Translations under genes and position numbers: made by a program
Assembly (NCBI GenBank): GCA_903934295.1
Contig: CAIZNI010000064.1
Span: 1-48,185, forward strand
Direction of reading: 5' to 3'
DNA from: an uncultured beta proteobacterium
GTDB lineage: Bacteria; Pseudomonadota; Gammaproteobacteria; Burkholderiales; Burkholderiaceae_E
DNA: 48,185 bases
Notes under the pieces: model-generated
What the model saw: the letters and a program-made list of their open reading frames with translations, nothing else
Databases searched by the model: none
Told to the model about the DNA's origin: nothing
Shown here: piece by piece, positions 1 through 8,825 of the stretch
Layout of the letters: each line of letters starts with the position of its first letter
Position numbering within the stretch: position 1 is the first letter of the stretch

Positions 1-31
1 AAAGTAGGTCATCGTCAGGCAAATTACTACC

Positions 32-62
32 CAAACCCCCAGGCTCATACCCTGGGGGTTTG
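32..62 (+). terminator. Rho-independent-type terminator hairpin at left edge
   Basis: A perfect 12-bp stem (32-43 pairing with 51-62) encloses a 7-nt loop and is followed by a T-rich stretch (TTCGTTCT). It probably ends a gene lying left of the window; an in-frame TAG at 5-7 could be that gene's stop. The hairpin isolates the DUF3047 genes from upstream transcription. Confidence 0.75.
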
Positions 63-103
63 TTCGTTCTGACTCCCGCTTAACGCGACAAGACAGCAAC
101 GCC

Positions 104-925
104 ATGGCCGCGACCCGAATGGACTCCTTTTCCGCCCGTCGAAACGCGCTGCGGCTGTCCCTGCTGGGGTTGCTTTCGGGGTGTTCGATGCTTCCGGAAG
201 TCAGTTCACCCGGCGCACGTCGCGACATTGCGAGTGTCGACGAGCTGGCGCGGATACAGCCGACGCGGTTTTCGCTCGCCGCGCCCGGCGATGCGCTTCC
301 GCCGGGTTGGGAGTCCTATGTCCTGGTGCGGAGCAAGAAGCCGACCTTGTACGACCTGATTGCTCACCGCAATGAGACCGTGTTGCGCGCTCGAGCCATC
401 GAGCACGCGGCGACCGGTTTGTTTTGCCGCCTGAATGGCAGGGTGCAGCGCTCGCCCGTCAGTGTCGGCTGGTCCTGGAATGTCAGCGGTGTGGCACCGC
501 AATCCGATGTCAGCGATACCTGGGCCGACGACTCGCCTGGACGCTTGATTCTGGCCTTCGATGGCGACGTGGCGGAATTCGGCTTCAAGGATCGGTTGTT
601 CTTCGAGCAAGTGAGGGTATTCACCGGAATCGATCTCCCTTATGCGACGCTGATTTATGTCTGGGATCCGCGCTTGCCGGTCGGGTCGGTGGTCACGGTG
701 CCTCAAACCACCCGGATTCGTTACCTGGTGGTGGAGTCTGGTGAGCAGAGCGTCGGCCGTTGGGCCTCGTATCGCCGCGATGTACAGGCAGATTACCGGC
801 TTGCGTTCGGCGTGCCGCCTGCGGGACTGCTGGCGGTGGGCGTGATGACGGACAGCGATGACATCGGGCAGAGCGTGGAAACGCTCTACGGAGACATTTC
901 GCTCGGCTGGACGGCTGATCGATAA
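104..925 (+). CDS. DUF3047-family lipoprotein (first of a tandem pair)
   Basis: 273 residues. The N terminus is basic and then hydrophobic, ending in a lipobox (LLSGC, Cys near residue 27), so it is probably a lipoprotein anchored by SPase II processing. The rest matches the DUF3047 family: a Trp-rich stretch (GWSWNV), then an Asp-rich DD.P segment and LAFDGD, later PYATLIYVWD, and a C-terminal MTDSDD..Q motif. Function is unknown; the family is found in proteobacterial envelopes. An alternative start at 119 gives a more compact signal peptide. No strong Shine-Dalgarno precedes 104. The next gene encodes a clear paralogue 32 nt downstream, so the two probably form one transcript. Confidence 0.8.
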   Translation: MAATRMDSFSARRNALRLSLLGLLSGCSMLPEVSSPGARRDIASVDELARIQPTRFSLAAPGDALPPGWESYVLVRSKKPTLYDLIAHRNETVLRARAIEHAATGLFCRLNGRVQRSPVSVGWSWNVSGVAPQSDVSDTWADDSPGRLILAFDGDVAEFGFKDRLFFEQVRVFTGIDLPYATLIYVWDPRLPVGSVVTVPQTTRIRYLVVESGEQSVGRWASYRRDVQADYRLAFGVPPAGLLAVGVMTDSDDIGQSVETLYGDISLGWTADR

Positions 926-957
926 GACCGACTTGCTGGTCGGAAGGAAGTGTTTTC

Positions 958-1881
958 ATGCGCAGACAAAACGGCTACTCGGTCGCTTCGGCATCTGGCC
1001 CCGTCGTCTGCCAAGCGCCGACCGCTTTCGCCAGGCTGAGCCCTGGTGCCCGGCGCGGCGCGGTTGCCTGCATTGGTGGCCTGCTGCTGGGCGTCGCTTT
1101 GCTGGGCATCGGCGGGTGCGCCGCGGTTGCTCCCGCCGATCCTCCTGCTGCGACAGCCGCGGTTTCCCTCCAAAAGCCCATACCCCTCTTCTCCGCGGCG
1201 GCACCAGGCCAGCGTCCGATCCCCGGGTGGGTCGACTGGATCATCCATCCGACCAAGAAGCGCACTCAATACGCCATCGTCGACCAGGCTGGCCTGTCCG
1301 TTCTTCGTGCGCAAGCCGATTCTTCGGCATCCGGGCTGGCGGCCGTTCTCAACATCGACCCGCTCGAGCAGTCGATTCTCGAGTGGCGCTGGCGCACCGA
1401 GTCGGTGATCGACGGCGCGGACAACGCGGTTGCGGCAACCGAGGACGCACCGCTGCGCTTGCTGCTCGCCTTCGATGGCAACAAACAGTCGCTGCCAGCC
1501 AGAGATCGGCTGTTCGCCGAGCGGGTGAAGTTGATTTCCGGTCGTGAGCTTCCCTACGCCACGCTCATGTACATCTGGGGAAACAATCACGCTGTCGAAT
1601 CGATCCTGGCCAGCCCGCACACCGATCGCATTCGGAAACTCGTGGTCGAAAACAGCCCGGAACAGTCGAGGCAATGGCGCAGCTATCGCCGTGACATCGT
1701 TGCTGACTACCAGCGAGCGTTCGGCAGCCCACCCGGCCGACTGGTCGGTGTGGCGCTCATGACCGATACCGACAACACCGCGTCACAGGTCATGGCCTAT
1801 TACGGTGATATCCGTCTGCTGCCCTCTGCCGCGCAGACCGACAGTGGGCTCAAGCAGGGGGCGCGGCTGCAAGCGCCCTGA
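958..1881 (+). CDS. DUF3047-family lipoprotein (second copy)
   Basis: 307 residues, paralogous to the preceding gene. It shares the blocks LAFDGN, RDRLFAERVK, PYATLMYIWG, RIRKLVVE, WRSYRRDIVADYQRAFG and VALMTDTDN. A long hydrophilic leader precedes a hydrophobic segment ending in a lipobox-like IGGC, so lipid anchoring is likely although the signal is atypically long. A good Shine-Dalgarno (GGAAGGAAG, 941-949) precedes the ATG. Its 3' end overlaps the convergent histidine kinase gene by 32 bp (1850-1881). Function is unknown. Similarity to its neighbour points to a tandem duplication that has diverged mostly at the N terminus. Confidence 0.8.
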   Translation: MRRQNGYSVASASGPVVCQAPTAFARLSPGARRGAVACIGGLLLGVALLGIGGCAAVAPADPPAATAAVSLQKPIPLFSAAAPGQRPIPGWVDWIIHPTKKRTQYAIVDQAGLSVLRAQADSSASGLAAVLNIDPLEQSILEWRWRTESVIDGADNAVAATEDAPLRLLLAFDGNKQSLPARDRLFAERVKLISGRELPYATLMYIWGNNHAVESILASPHTDRIRKLVVENSPEQSRQWRSYRRDIVADYQRAFGSPPGRLVGVALMTDTDNTASQVMAYYGDIRLLPSAAQTDSGLKQGARLQAP

Positions 1882-3460
1882 GGACCGCGGCGGCCAACTC
1901 GTCGATGTCAACCGGTTTGGTGACGTGCGCCGCCAGGCCCGCAGCAACGCTTCGTGCCCGCTCCTCCGGCAGCGCGTGCGCCGTCAGCGCGATCACCGGC
2001 AGCCCTGGCTCGATGAGGCGAATCTGGCGGGCGGCTTCCAGGCCGTCCATCACCGGCATCTGGATGTCGAAAATCAGGACGTCGAAACGCGGTTTGTCCC
2101 GATCGGCGACGCGCTCGACAGCAGTCAGTCCGTTGATCGCGAACTCGACAGTGGCGCCTTCGTACTCCAGCATGTTCCCGATCAGGAACCGGTTGAGCTC
2201 GATGTCTTCTGCAACCAGAAGCCTCAGCCCATCCAGGCGCTGTCCCTGGCTGGCGATGCCGGGCGCCTCAGGGCCGGATGAACTCACCGGCGCCGGGTCT
2301 TCGAACGGGGGCAGCGGCAAGCTCAGCACGAACTCGCTGCCCTCGCCCGGACGACTGCTGACGGCAAGGTCGCCATGCATCTGCCACGCCAGCGACTGGC
2401 TGATGACCAGACCCAGTCCTGCGCCGCCGACGCGCCGGGTCATCGACCCATCCCCCTGCATGAACGGCTCGAACAGCCGGCTCAGTTGCTGCGCATCCAT
2501 GCCGATGCCGGTGTCGCGAACCGAAAAACGCCATTGTTCACCGACGCAACGAACCGCCAGACAGACCCGCCCGGCATCGGTGAACTTCACCGCGTTCGAG
2601 AGCAGGTTGACGAGGATCTGCTTCAGACGACGTCCATCCCCGGATACCCGCACCGGGAGATCTGCTGCGATGTCGGCGGTGATGTCGAGGCCTTCGGCGT
2701 GCTCGGAAGCCTGGATCATGGCGATGGCCGATTCGATGATCTCGATCGGCTTGAAGTCATCGATCTCGATCAGGGTTTTGCCGGCCTGGATTTTCGAGAA
2801 ATCAAGAACGTCATTCACGACGCCGAGCAGGTGTTCGGCGGCATCTCCGATCGCCTGATAATGATCGACCGGTACCTGCGATGGTCCCCGATCCCGGACG
2901 CCGATTCGGGCCAGGCCGATCACCGCATTCAGGGGCGTGCGCAGCTCGTGGCTCATGTTCGCCAGGAATTCGCTGCGGACCCGTACTGCTTCCTGTGCCA
3001 CGGCCAGCGCCTCGGTCAGTGCCTGCGTGCGTTGAACGACGAGTTGGTCGAGCTCGGTGTTCAAGACCCGCAGTTGTTGCTCCCGTTCACGCAAGGCCAG
3101 GTGCAGCCGGACACGCGCGCGCACCGTGCCCGGGTGAATCGGCTTGCTGATGAAATCCACCGCTCCGGCGGCGAGCCCCTTGAGCTCGCTTTCCCGGTCA
3201 TCGCGCGCGGTGACGAAGATAACCGGTATGTCACGGGTGGCAGGGTCACCCTTCAGCGCCGCACAAACCTCGTAGCCATCCATGTCGGGCATCATCAGAT
3301 CGAGAAGGATGAGGTCCGGCGGGGAATGCCTTGCCCGCAGAAGCCCGGCGATGCCCGATGTCGCGAAGCGCACCTCACCCAACTCGGCCAGTGCTTCTCC
3401 CAGCAGCGTCACATTCTCGATGACGTCGTCGATGACCAGGATCGAGGGAAGGGCGCTCAT
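1850..3460 (-). CDS. Soluble REC-histidine kinase-REC hybrid signalling protein
   Basis: 536 residues with no membrane segment. Domain order: N-terminal receiver (acidic DD at 11-12, phospho-acceptor D54 in LLDLMMPDMDG, K106), a coiled-coil linker of about 35 residues, HisKA with H171 in SHELRTP, an HATPase_c domain with N box, DTGIGM and GGAGLGL motifs, and a C-terminal receiver with D465 in FDIQMPVMDG. It lies 13 nt after the membrane hybrid kinase and is probably co-transcribed with it and with the PhnD-like gene. The N-terminal receiver suggests it is activated by another kinase, plausibly the neighbour, and relays onward. No DNA-binding or nucleotide-cyclase output domain is present, and no Hpt domain is encoded nearby. 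Confidence 0.92.
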   Translation of the reverse strand: MSALPSILVIDDVIENVTLLGEALAELGEVRFATSGIAGLLRARHSPPDLILLDLMMPDMDGYEVCAALKGDPATRDIPVIFVTARDDRESELKGLAAGAVDFISKPIHPGTVRARVRLHLALREREQQLRVLNTELDQLVVQRTQALTEALAVAQEAVRVRSEFLANMSHELRTPLNAVIGLARIGVRDRGPSQVPVDHYQAIGDAAEHLLGVVNDVLDFSKIQAGKTLIEIDDFKPIEIIESAIAMIQASEHAEGLDITADIAADLPVRVSGDGRRLKQILVNLLSNAVKFTDAGRVCLAVRCVGEQWRFSVRDTGIGMDAQQLSRLFEPFMQGDGSMTRRVGGAGLGLVISQSLAWQMHGDLAVSSRPGEGSEFVLSLPLPPFEDPAPVSSSGPEAPGIASQGQRLDGLRLLVAEDIELNRFLIGNMLEYEGATVEFAINGLTAVERVADRDKPRFDVLIFDIQMPVMDGLEAARQIRLIEPGLPVIALTAHALPEERARSVAAGLAAHVTKPVDIDELAAAVLRALAAAPPA

Positions 3461-3473
3461 TGCGCAGGCCCGC

Positions 3474-5669
3474 TCACTGGTCTTGCGTCCGTGACTGGCG
3501 AAACCGGCCGAGCGCGTCCAGTGCCTCCTCGAAGGCGAGCCGCCGGGTGGCTCGGGCCACCGGTTCGAAGGAGACCATCATATCGGTGCGGCTCACCAGC
3601 GACTCGATCGATTCGACCACTTGCCGGGCGTTGAGCAGATTGCCTTCGAGCTTGCCGCGCAGGGTTTCCAGCAGGTCGTCCAGTTCGCTTCGATCGATGG
3701 GGTTCGGCAGCGATGCCGGACTTTCGGAGACGGCCGGTAAATCCAGCACCATCCACTGGCGCAGGCACGCCAGCAGTTGCTCCTTGCTGACGGGTTTGGC
3801 GAGCAGATCGGCCATGCCCGCGTCGAGGCAGGCCTGCCGATCGCTCGGCATGGCCGATGCCGAGATCGCAATGATCGGAGGCGCGGAATCGCCCAGCTTG
3901 CCCCGGATCTTGCTGGCGGCCTGCCATCCATCCATGAGGGGCATCTGAAGGTCCATCAGAATCAGGTCGAAACGGTGGTGCGTGATCTGTTCCATCGCCT
4001 GCAAGCCGTCAACGGCGTTGACGACCCGAATCCCGAGCTTCTCGAGCAGCAGTGTCAGCAGGCAGGCGTTATCCGGGTTGTCCTCGACAACCAGAGCCTG
4101 CGCTGCGCGCAGGGCGGTCGTCGGCGGACGGGTCGGGTCCATGTCGGCCTCGGGTCGGTCGGGCGCGTGCAATGATAATCCATGCGCCGTCCTCTCATCG
4201 CCCGGCTCGGCAAGCGGCAGCATCAGCTTCAACCGGAACACGGAGCCCTTGCCCGGCGTGCTCTCAAGCGCGACTTCCCCGCCCATCAGACGCATGAGTT
4301 CACGGGAAATCGACAGGCCCAGGCCGGTGCCGCCGAACCGGCGGGTGATTGAACCGTCTGCCTGGGTGAAGGGCTGAAAGATCCGTTGCGCCTGATCCGC
4401 GGTGACGCCGATCCCGGTGTCGCTAACCGCGATCAGCACCGGGATCCTGCCGTCGCTTGGGACGCCGCCGGTGACCCGGACGCTCACTTCGCCTTGCTGA
4501 GTGAACTTGAGCGCGTTGCCCACAAGGTTCAGCAGCACCTGCCGCAGTCTCAGCGAATCGCCGCACAGCCATTGCGGCAAGGACGGATCGATTTCACGCT
4601 TCAGTGCCAGTCCCTTCTGGGCGAACTGGGGCGCGAAGATGTCCGAAATCCCATCGACCAGCTTGGCCAGCCTGAACGGTTCGCAGACGATCTCCAGGTG
4701 CCCGGCTTCGATCTTCGAATGATCGAGAATGTCGTTCAGGACATCGAGCAGCGCGGTGCTGGCCGACTGCACCTGTTCGATGTATCCGCGCTGCGTGGCG
4801 TCATGACTGATTTCCAGGGCAAGCTCGGCATAGCCGATGATGGCGTTCATCGGCGTGCGGATCTCATGGCTCATGTTCGCCAGAAATATCGACTTCGCCT
4901 CGTTGGCCTCTTCGGCTTTTTTCAGCGCTACCTCGATGAGCGCCTGTTTTTCGAGCGACTCGCCGAGATAGTGGCGCTGCAGGGCTTCCATTCGCGTCAG
5001 GTCGGCGATCTTCGTCTTGATCTCGCGCGTCATCTTGCCGAAGGCGTCGTTCAGCGCCCCGATTTCACCGCTGGTGTGGGTGTCCAGGCGGACATCGTAG
5101 TCGCCGGCCTGAATGCTGCGGCTGGCATTGGCCACCGCTTCGAGCGGGCGCGTCAGCGCGCGCGCCAGCGGGCCCAGCAGCAGCGTGAACAAGCCCAGGG
5201 CGAAGACGCCGATCAGCGCGATCTTGGTGATGATCTGATCGCGGGTCTCCATGAGCGACTCGCGAGACAGACCGAAATCCACCTTGCCCAGGCTTTGTCC
5301 GCTCATCGTGATGTCGGTGGCGAATGCCTGAGAGGCCGATGCCAGGCGCGCCTGCGGCGCCTTTCTCGTCGGATCCTCACCTGCAATCGGGTTGCCGCCG
5401 GCGTCCTGAACACGCAGATGCGTCAGCTCCCCGTCGGCACACAGTTCGGTCAGGATCGCGGCGACCGACGCGTAGTCGCGCTGCGCCATCGGCACCGCGA
5501 GCGCGGCCACCAGCAGCGGCTTGAGCTGGCGGGCGCGCGACTGCAGTTGCGACTCCAGATACACATCGACCAGACTTGCGGTGCTCAGGCCGACGAGCGC
5601 CAGCGTCAGCACCTGGAGTCCGAAGCCCAGCCCGACCAGCCGACCCCGGAAGCTGATGCCACGCCACAT
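3474..5669 (-). CDS. Membrane-bound hybrid sensor histidine kinase (HAMP-HisKA-HATPase-REC)
   Basis: 731 residues. TM1 is near residues 11-33, a periplasmic region of about 110 residues follows, TM2 is near 147-168, then HAMP. HisKA carries H268 in SHEIRTPMNAIIGYAE; HATPase_c has NLVGNALKF, DTGIGV and GGTGLGL; the receiver has D573 in LILMDLQMPLMDG. The last 70 residues form a helical tail that resembles a degenerate Hpt-like region but has no histidine, so the phosphoryl group must leave through another protein. The start is 6 nt after the stop of the PhnD-like binding protein, a strong sign that the periplasmic protein presents ligand to this kinase. The likely partner is the downstream REC-kinase-REC protein. 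Confidence 0.92.
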   Translation of the reverse strand: MWRGISFRGRLVGLGFGLQVLTLALVGLSTASLVDVYLESQLQSRARQLKPLLVAALAVPMAQRDYASVAAILTELCADGELTHLRVQDAGGNPIAGEDPTRKAPQARLASASQAFATDITMSGQSLGKVDFGLSRESLMETRDQIITKIALIGVFALGLFTLLLGPLARALTRPLEAVANASRSIQAGDYDVRLDTHTSGEIGALNDAFGKMTREIKTKIADLTRMEALQRHYLGESLEKQALIEVALKKAEEANEAKSIFLANMSHEIRTPMNAIIGYAELALEISHDATQRGYIEQVQSASTALLDVLNDILDHSKIEAGHLEIVCEPFRLAKLVDGISDIFAPQFAQKGLALKREIDPSLPQWLCGDSLRLRQVLLNLVGNALKFTQQGEVSVRVTGGVPSDGRIPVLIAVSDTGIGVTADQAQRIFQPFTQADGSITRRFGGTGLGLSISRELMRLMGGEVALESTPGKGSVFRLKLMLPLAEPGDERTAHGLSLHAPDRPEADMDPTRPPTTALRAAQALVVEDNPDNACLLTLLLEKLGIRVVNAVDGLQAMEQITHHRFDLILMDLQMPLMDGWQAASKIRGKLGDSAPPIIAISASAMPSDRQACLDAGMADLLAKPVSKEQLLACLRQWMVLDLPAVSESPASLPNPIDRSELDDLLETLRGKLEGNLLNARQVVESIESLVSRTDMMVSFEPVARATRRLAFEEALDALGRFRQSRTQDQ

Positions 5670-5675
5670 ACGTCA

Positions 5676-6539
5676 CTACCGGACCAGGCCCAGTCCCTTG
5701 CGGGTCTGTTCGACGTAGGGATCCAGACCCTTCAGCTCACTCTCCAGAACCGGTCGGATGTTCGAGAAGCCCGATAAGCCAAAAAAGCGCCGCCCCTCCT
5801 CGGTTTGGGGAAAGGTCAGTATCAGCGCTTTCAGCCGCTGCTTCTCCGACTCCGGCAGCCGCGGATTTGCCATCACCAGGAATCCGGGGAGCTGGGTGAT
5901 CTCGCTCACCACCCGCAGCAGCTTGCGCACGCTTTCGGGCTTGGCGCGAAACTCGCCGCCGCTCATGATCGCCAGTGGCGCTTCCCCCGAGCGCAGTACC
6001 GCGCCCAGGCTGTCGTCATTGGCCGCCAGCGTGATCCGGTAGTCGCTGCCCTCCTGCAACCCCTGGCCGCGCAACCACTGCATCCCGGCCAGCGCCACCA
6101 GGGACTGCGGATTGGCCAGCGCCAGTGCCTTGCCCCGCAACTGCACGGGTGACGAGTCGGGGTTGTCGGCCAGCGCCACCAGAAGCGCCGGGATTCGCGG
6201 TTCATACATGGCCAGCGGATCCCAGCTCGCCTCCAGTTGCACCACACGGCCCAGATTCGGGGCTGTCACGATCAGCTGGTAGTCGCCCCGCAGCGTGCGT
6301 TCGGTGAACTGCCGGAAATCGGCGGCGGTGGCGATGTCGACGCTGCGCCGCAGTTCGCGCTCGAAATAGTCGCGCATCGGCTGATAGCTCGCCAGGATCA
6401 GCCGCGCGCTGATGTTGGGCAGCACACCGATCGTGAAGGTTGGCTCGACCTTCTGCGCTTGTGCGACAGGGGCGACGAGCCCGAATGCCATCGTGGCCGC
6501 GAGGGTTCGCAGCGTCTTGCGCAACCAGCCTCTTGTCAT
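5676..6539 (-). CDS. PhnD-like periplasmic substrate-binding protein linked to histidine kinases
   Basis: 287 residues from the ATG at 6539, chosen because it begins a normal signal peptide (basic start, hydrophobic core, AQA cleavage near residue 28) and is preceded by an AGAGAG Shine-Dalgarno. A longer in-frame start at 6602 adds residues that do not look like a signal. The mature protein has the fold signature of phosphate/phosphite/phosphonate ABC binding proteins (FTIGVLPN at the start, the Q-P-M-R-D-Y region, YQLIVTAPN, ALANPQSLVALAG). No cognate permease or ATPase is adjacent; two hybrid kinases follow in the same operon. I infer a sensory receptor rather than a transporter component. 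The ligand cannot be read from the sequence. Confidence 0.82.
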   Translation of the reverse strand: MTRGWLRKTLRTLAATMAFGLVAPVAQAQKVEPTFTIGVLPNISARLILASYQPMRDYFERELRRSVDIATAADFRQFTERTLRGDYQLIVTAPNLGRVVQLEASWDPLAMYEPRIPALLVALADNPDSSPVQLRGKALALANPQSLVALAGMQWLRGQGLQEGSDYRITLAANDDSLGAVLRSGEAPLAIMSGGEFRAKPESVRKLLRVVSEITQLPGFLVMANPRLPESEKQRLKALILTFPQTEEGRRFFGLSGFSNIRPVLESELKGLDPYVEQTRKGLGLVR

Positions 6540-6697
6540 CACAGGCGTTCTCTCTGGTGGTCGGGATTGATGCGGGGCCGGCAACAGCGCCGACGTCGCC
6601 ATGGTAACGGCAGGATGCCGCCTGACGACGTTGCATTTTCAGTCAGCCGACCGGCGGGCGCTGTGGCGTGGCCGACAGGCCAGCGGCCCGGACCCGC
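6540..6697 (-). other. Intergenic region upstream of the PhnD-kinase operon
   Basis: 158 nt between the stop of the ABC transporter ATPase gene and the PhnD-like gene, both on the minus strand. It should hold the promoter of the sensory operon, but I could not find a convincing -35/-10 pair or an unambiguous terminator. Confidence 0.4.
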
Positions 6698-7765
6698 CTA
6701 AAGTCTGCCTTCGGCCACGGCGTGGCAGGCGACGAGCACTGTCGAGGCGCCTGCACAAGGGGCCAGCATCGGGCGTTCGCGGGTGCAGCGGTCATTCGCA
6801 TGCGGGCACCGCGGATGAAACCGGCAGCCCGACGGCGGGTCGAGCGCACTGGGTACTTCTCCAGCGACCGGGACGCGGGATCTGCCGCTCATGTCGATGT
6901 CGGGAATGGCATCGAGCAGCATGCGTGTATAGGGGTGGCGCGGCTGGGCGAACAGCTCGTCCCGAGAGGCGAGTTCGACGATCCGGCCCAGGTACATCAC
7001 GCCCACCCGGTCGCTGACGTGATGGATCACCGCCAGGTTGTGCGAGATGAACAGATAGGTGAGCCCGTGCTCGCGCTGCAGATCTCGCATCAGATTGAGC
7101 ACCTGCGCCTGAACCGACACATCCAGCGCCGAGGTCGGTTCATCGCAGACCAGGAACTCGGGTTGCGAGGCCAGCGCCCGGGCGATCGAGATGCGCTGCC
7201 GCTGGCCGCCCGAGAACTGATGCGGATACCGGCTTGCATCGGCGCCGGTCAGCCCGACCTGTTCGAGCAGTTGCGTGACCCGCTCGCCAATCGACTTCGC
7301 GTCGGGCAGCAGGCGATGGACCCGGATCGGCTCGGCGATGATGTCGGCCACCGTCCAGCGCGGATTCAGGCTGGCATAGGGGTCCTGGAAGATCATCTGC
7401 AGGCGCCGTCGCAAGCGCGACGCCTGCGCCGACGACAGGGTGGACAGGTCCTGTCCATCGAAGAGGATCGACCCCGCGCTGGCCTCGTGCAGCCCGACCA
7501 GCAGGCGCGCCACGGTCGACTTTCCGCAGCCCGATTCCCCGACCAGCGCCAGCGTCTCGCCGCGCCGGATGCTGAAGGAAACGTCGTCCACCGCGAGCAG
7601 GTCTTGTCGGGGCCGGCCTTCGATCATCCGGTTGAGCCATGGCGCCGAGACATCGAACACCTTGGTGATCGCATTCGCCTGAACCAGCGGCGGGTCCGCG
7701 CTCAGCGCGTCGAGCGATGCGCCGGCGAGGCGCGCGGAATCATGCGGAGCGATTGGCGGCTTCAT
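6698..7765 (-). CDS. Peptide ABC transporter ATP-binding subunit (DppF/OppF type)
   Basis: 355 residues. Walker A is GESGCGKST, the signature is SGGQRQR, and Walker B ends in CDEPTSALD. The C terminus has the oligopeptide/dipeptide-transporter extension with spaced Cys residues ([13 protein letters not shown]). It hydrolyses ATP at the cytoplasmic face to drive peptide import, pairing with the DppD-like subunit encoded 3 nt upstream. It is the last gene of the transporter operon. The gene symbol is left blank because substrate specificity (Dpp, Opp, Gsi or another) is not readable. Confidence 0.92.
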   Translation of the reverse strand: MKPPIAPHDSARLAGASLDALSADPPLVQANAITKVFDVSAPWLNRMIEGRPRQDLLAVDDVSFSIRRGETLALVGESGCGKSTVARLLVGLHEASAGSILFDGQDLSTLSSAQASRLRRRLQMIFQDPYASLNPRWTVADIIAEPIRVHRLLPDAKSIGERVTQLLEQVGLTGADASRYPHQFSGGQRQRISIARALASQPEFLVCDEPTSALDVSVQAQVLNLMRDLQREHGLTYLFISHNLAVIHHVSDRVGVMYLGRIVELASRDELFAQPRHPYTRMLLDAIPDIDMSGRSRVPVAGEVPSALDPPSGCRFHPRCPHANDRCTRERPMLAPCAGASTVLVACHAVAEGRL

Positions 7766-7768
7766 GGC

Positions 7769-8788
7769 TCAGACCTGCCCGCCGGTGGCGGCGTCGTGCG
7801 CCGGGAAATGGCTGGCGCTGTTCGCGTCGTGCAGCCAGCAGGCGGCCTGGGCCTGCTGCGCGGGCATCAGTTCGGGCCGCCGGCGCTCGCACAATGACGT
7901 CGCCCGCGGACAGCGGGGATGAAACGCGCAGCCGGTGGGGATGGCGTTGAGCCTGGGCATCGCGCCGTCGATCTGTTCCAGCCGATCCCGTTGCGCGCCG
8001 ACCCGGGGTATCGATCCCATCAGGCCGTGGGTATACGGGTGCTGTGGGTGATGGATGACCTGCGCGACCGGACCGACTTCCACCAGTCTTCCGGCATACA
8101 TGACCGCTACCCGGTCGGCGGTTTCCGCGATGACGCCCATGTCGTGCGTGACCAGCATCACCGCGGTGCCGTGCTCGCGGCACAGCCGGCGGATCAGGGC
8201 AATGATCTGCGCCTGGATCGACACGTCCAGCGCGGTGGTCGGCTCATCGGCAATGATGAGCCTGGGCTCGGCCGCCAGCGCCAGCGCGATCACCACACGT
8301 TGCCGCATGCCGCCCGAGAACTGGTGCGGATAGTGGTCCAGGCGCGCCTGCGCCCCCGGGATTCCGGTGGACTTGAGCAGGTCGATGGCCCGGGTGCGCG
8401 CCTGCGCCGGCGTCAGGTTCAGATGCGTCTGGATGGTTTCGGTGATCTGTCGGCCGACCGTGTAAAGCGGGTTCAGCGAGGTGAGCGGATCCTGGAAGAT
8501 GGCGCCGATCTCGCGTCCCCGGACTTGCCGCATCTGACTGGCCGGCAGGTTGTCGATGCGCCGGCCGTCGAGCAGGATCTCGCCGCCCGAGATTCGACCC
8601 GGCGGTTCGAGCAGACCGATGATGGCCGCCCCGGTGATCGATTTTCCGGCGCCGGACTCTCCGACCACGCCCAGCACTTCGCCGGGCGCGATCTCGAGCG
8701 AGACATCGTCGATCGCGGTCAGGACGGCTCGCCGGGTGACGAACTGCACCTGCAGGTTGCGCACCTGAAGCAGCGGCGGCGCGCTCAT
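7769..8788 (-). CDS. Peptide ABC transporter ATP-binding subunit (DppD/OppD type)
   Basis: 339 residues. Walker A is GESGAGKS, the ABC signature is SGGMRQR, and Walker B contains LIIADEPTTALDVS. The C-terminal oligo_HPY extension carries GCAFHPRCPRA. It forms the heterodimeric ATPase with the DppF-like protein whose start is 3 nt downstream, so translational coupling is likely. The start lies 37 nt after the stop of the permease gene. Length and motif order are normal for the family. Confidence 0.92.
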   Translation of the reverse strand: MSAPPLLQVRNLQVQFVTRRAVLTAIDDVSLEIAPGEVLGVVGESGAGKSITGAAIIGLLEPPGRISGGEILLDGRRIDNLPASQMRQVRGREIGAIFQDPLTSLNPLYTVGRQITETIQTHLNLTPAQARTRAIDLLKSTGIPGAQARLDHYPHQFSGGMRQRVVIALALAAEPRLIIADEPTTALDVSIQAQIIALIRRLCREHGTAVMLVTHDMGVIAETADRVAVMYAGRLVEVGPVAQVIHHPQHPYTHGLMGSIPRVGAQRDRLEQIDGAMPRLNAIPTGCAFHPRCPRATSLCERRRPELMPAQQAQAACWLHDANSASHFPAHDAATGGQV

Positions 8789-8825
8789 GAGCGACTCCGG
8801 TTACCGGCGTTGGCGGTCATGGCGT

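Noticed and set aside
1-72. An open frame of 24 codons from the left edge ending at TGA 70-72, possible end of an upstream gene
   Set aside because: It runs straight through a strong terminator hairpin (32-62) and resembles no family; a stop at 5-7 in another frame is a more natural gene end.
4386-5777. 463-codon plus-strand frame antisense to the membrane histidine kinase
   Set aside because: Low-complexity Gln/Arg/His-rich translation typical of antisense frames at high GC; no ribosome-binding site or family match.
5676-6602. Phosphonate transporter (phn) operon
   Set aside because: Only the PhnD-like protein is present; no PhnC or PhnE equivalent is adjacent, and two histidine kinase genes follow instead.
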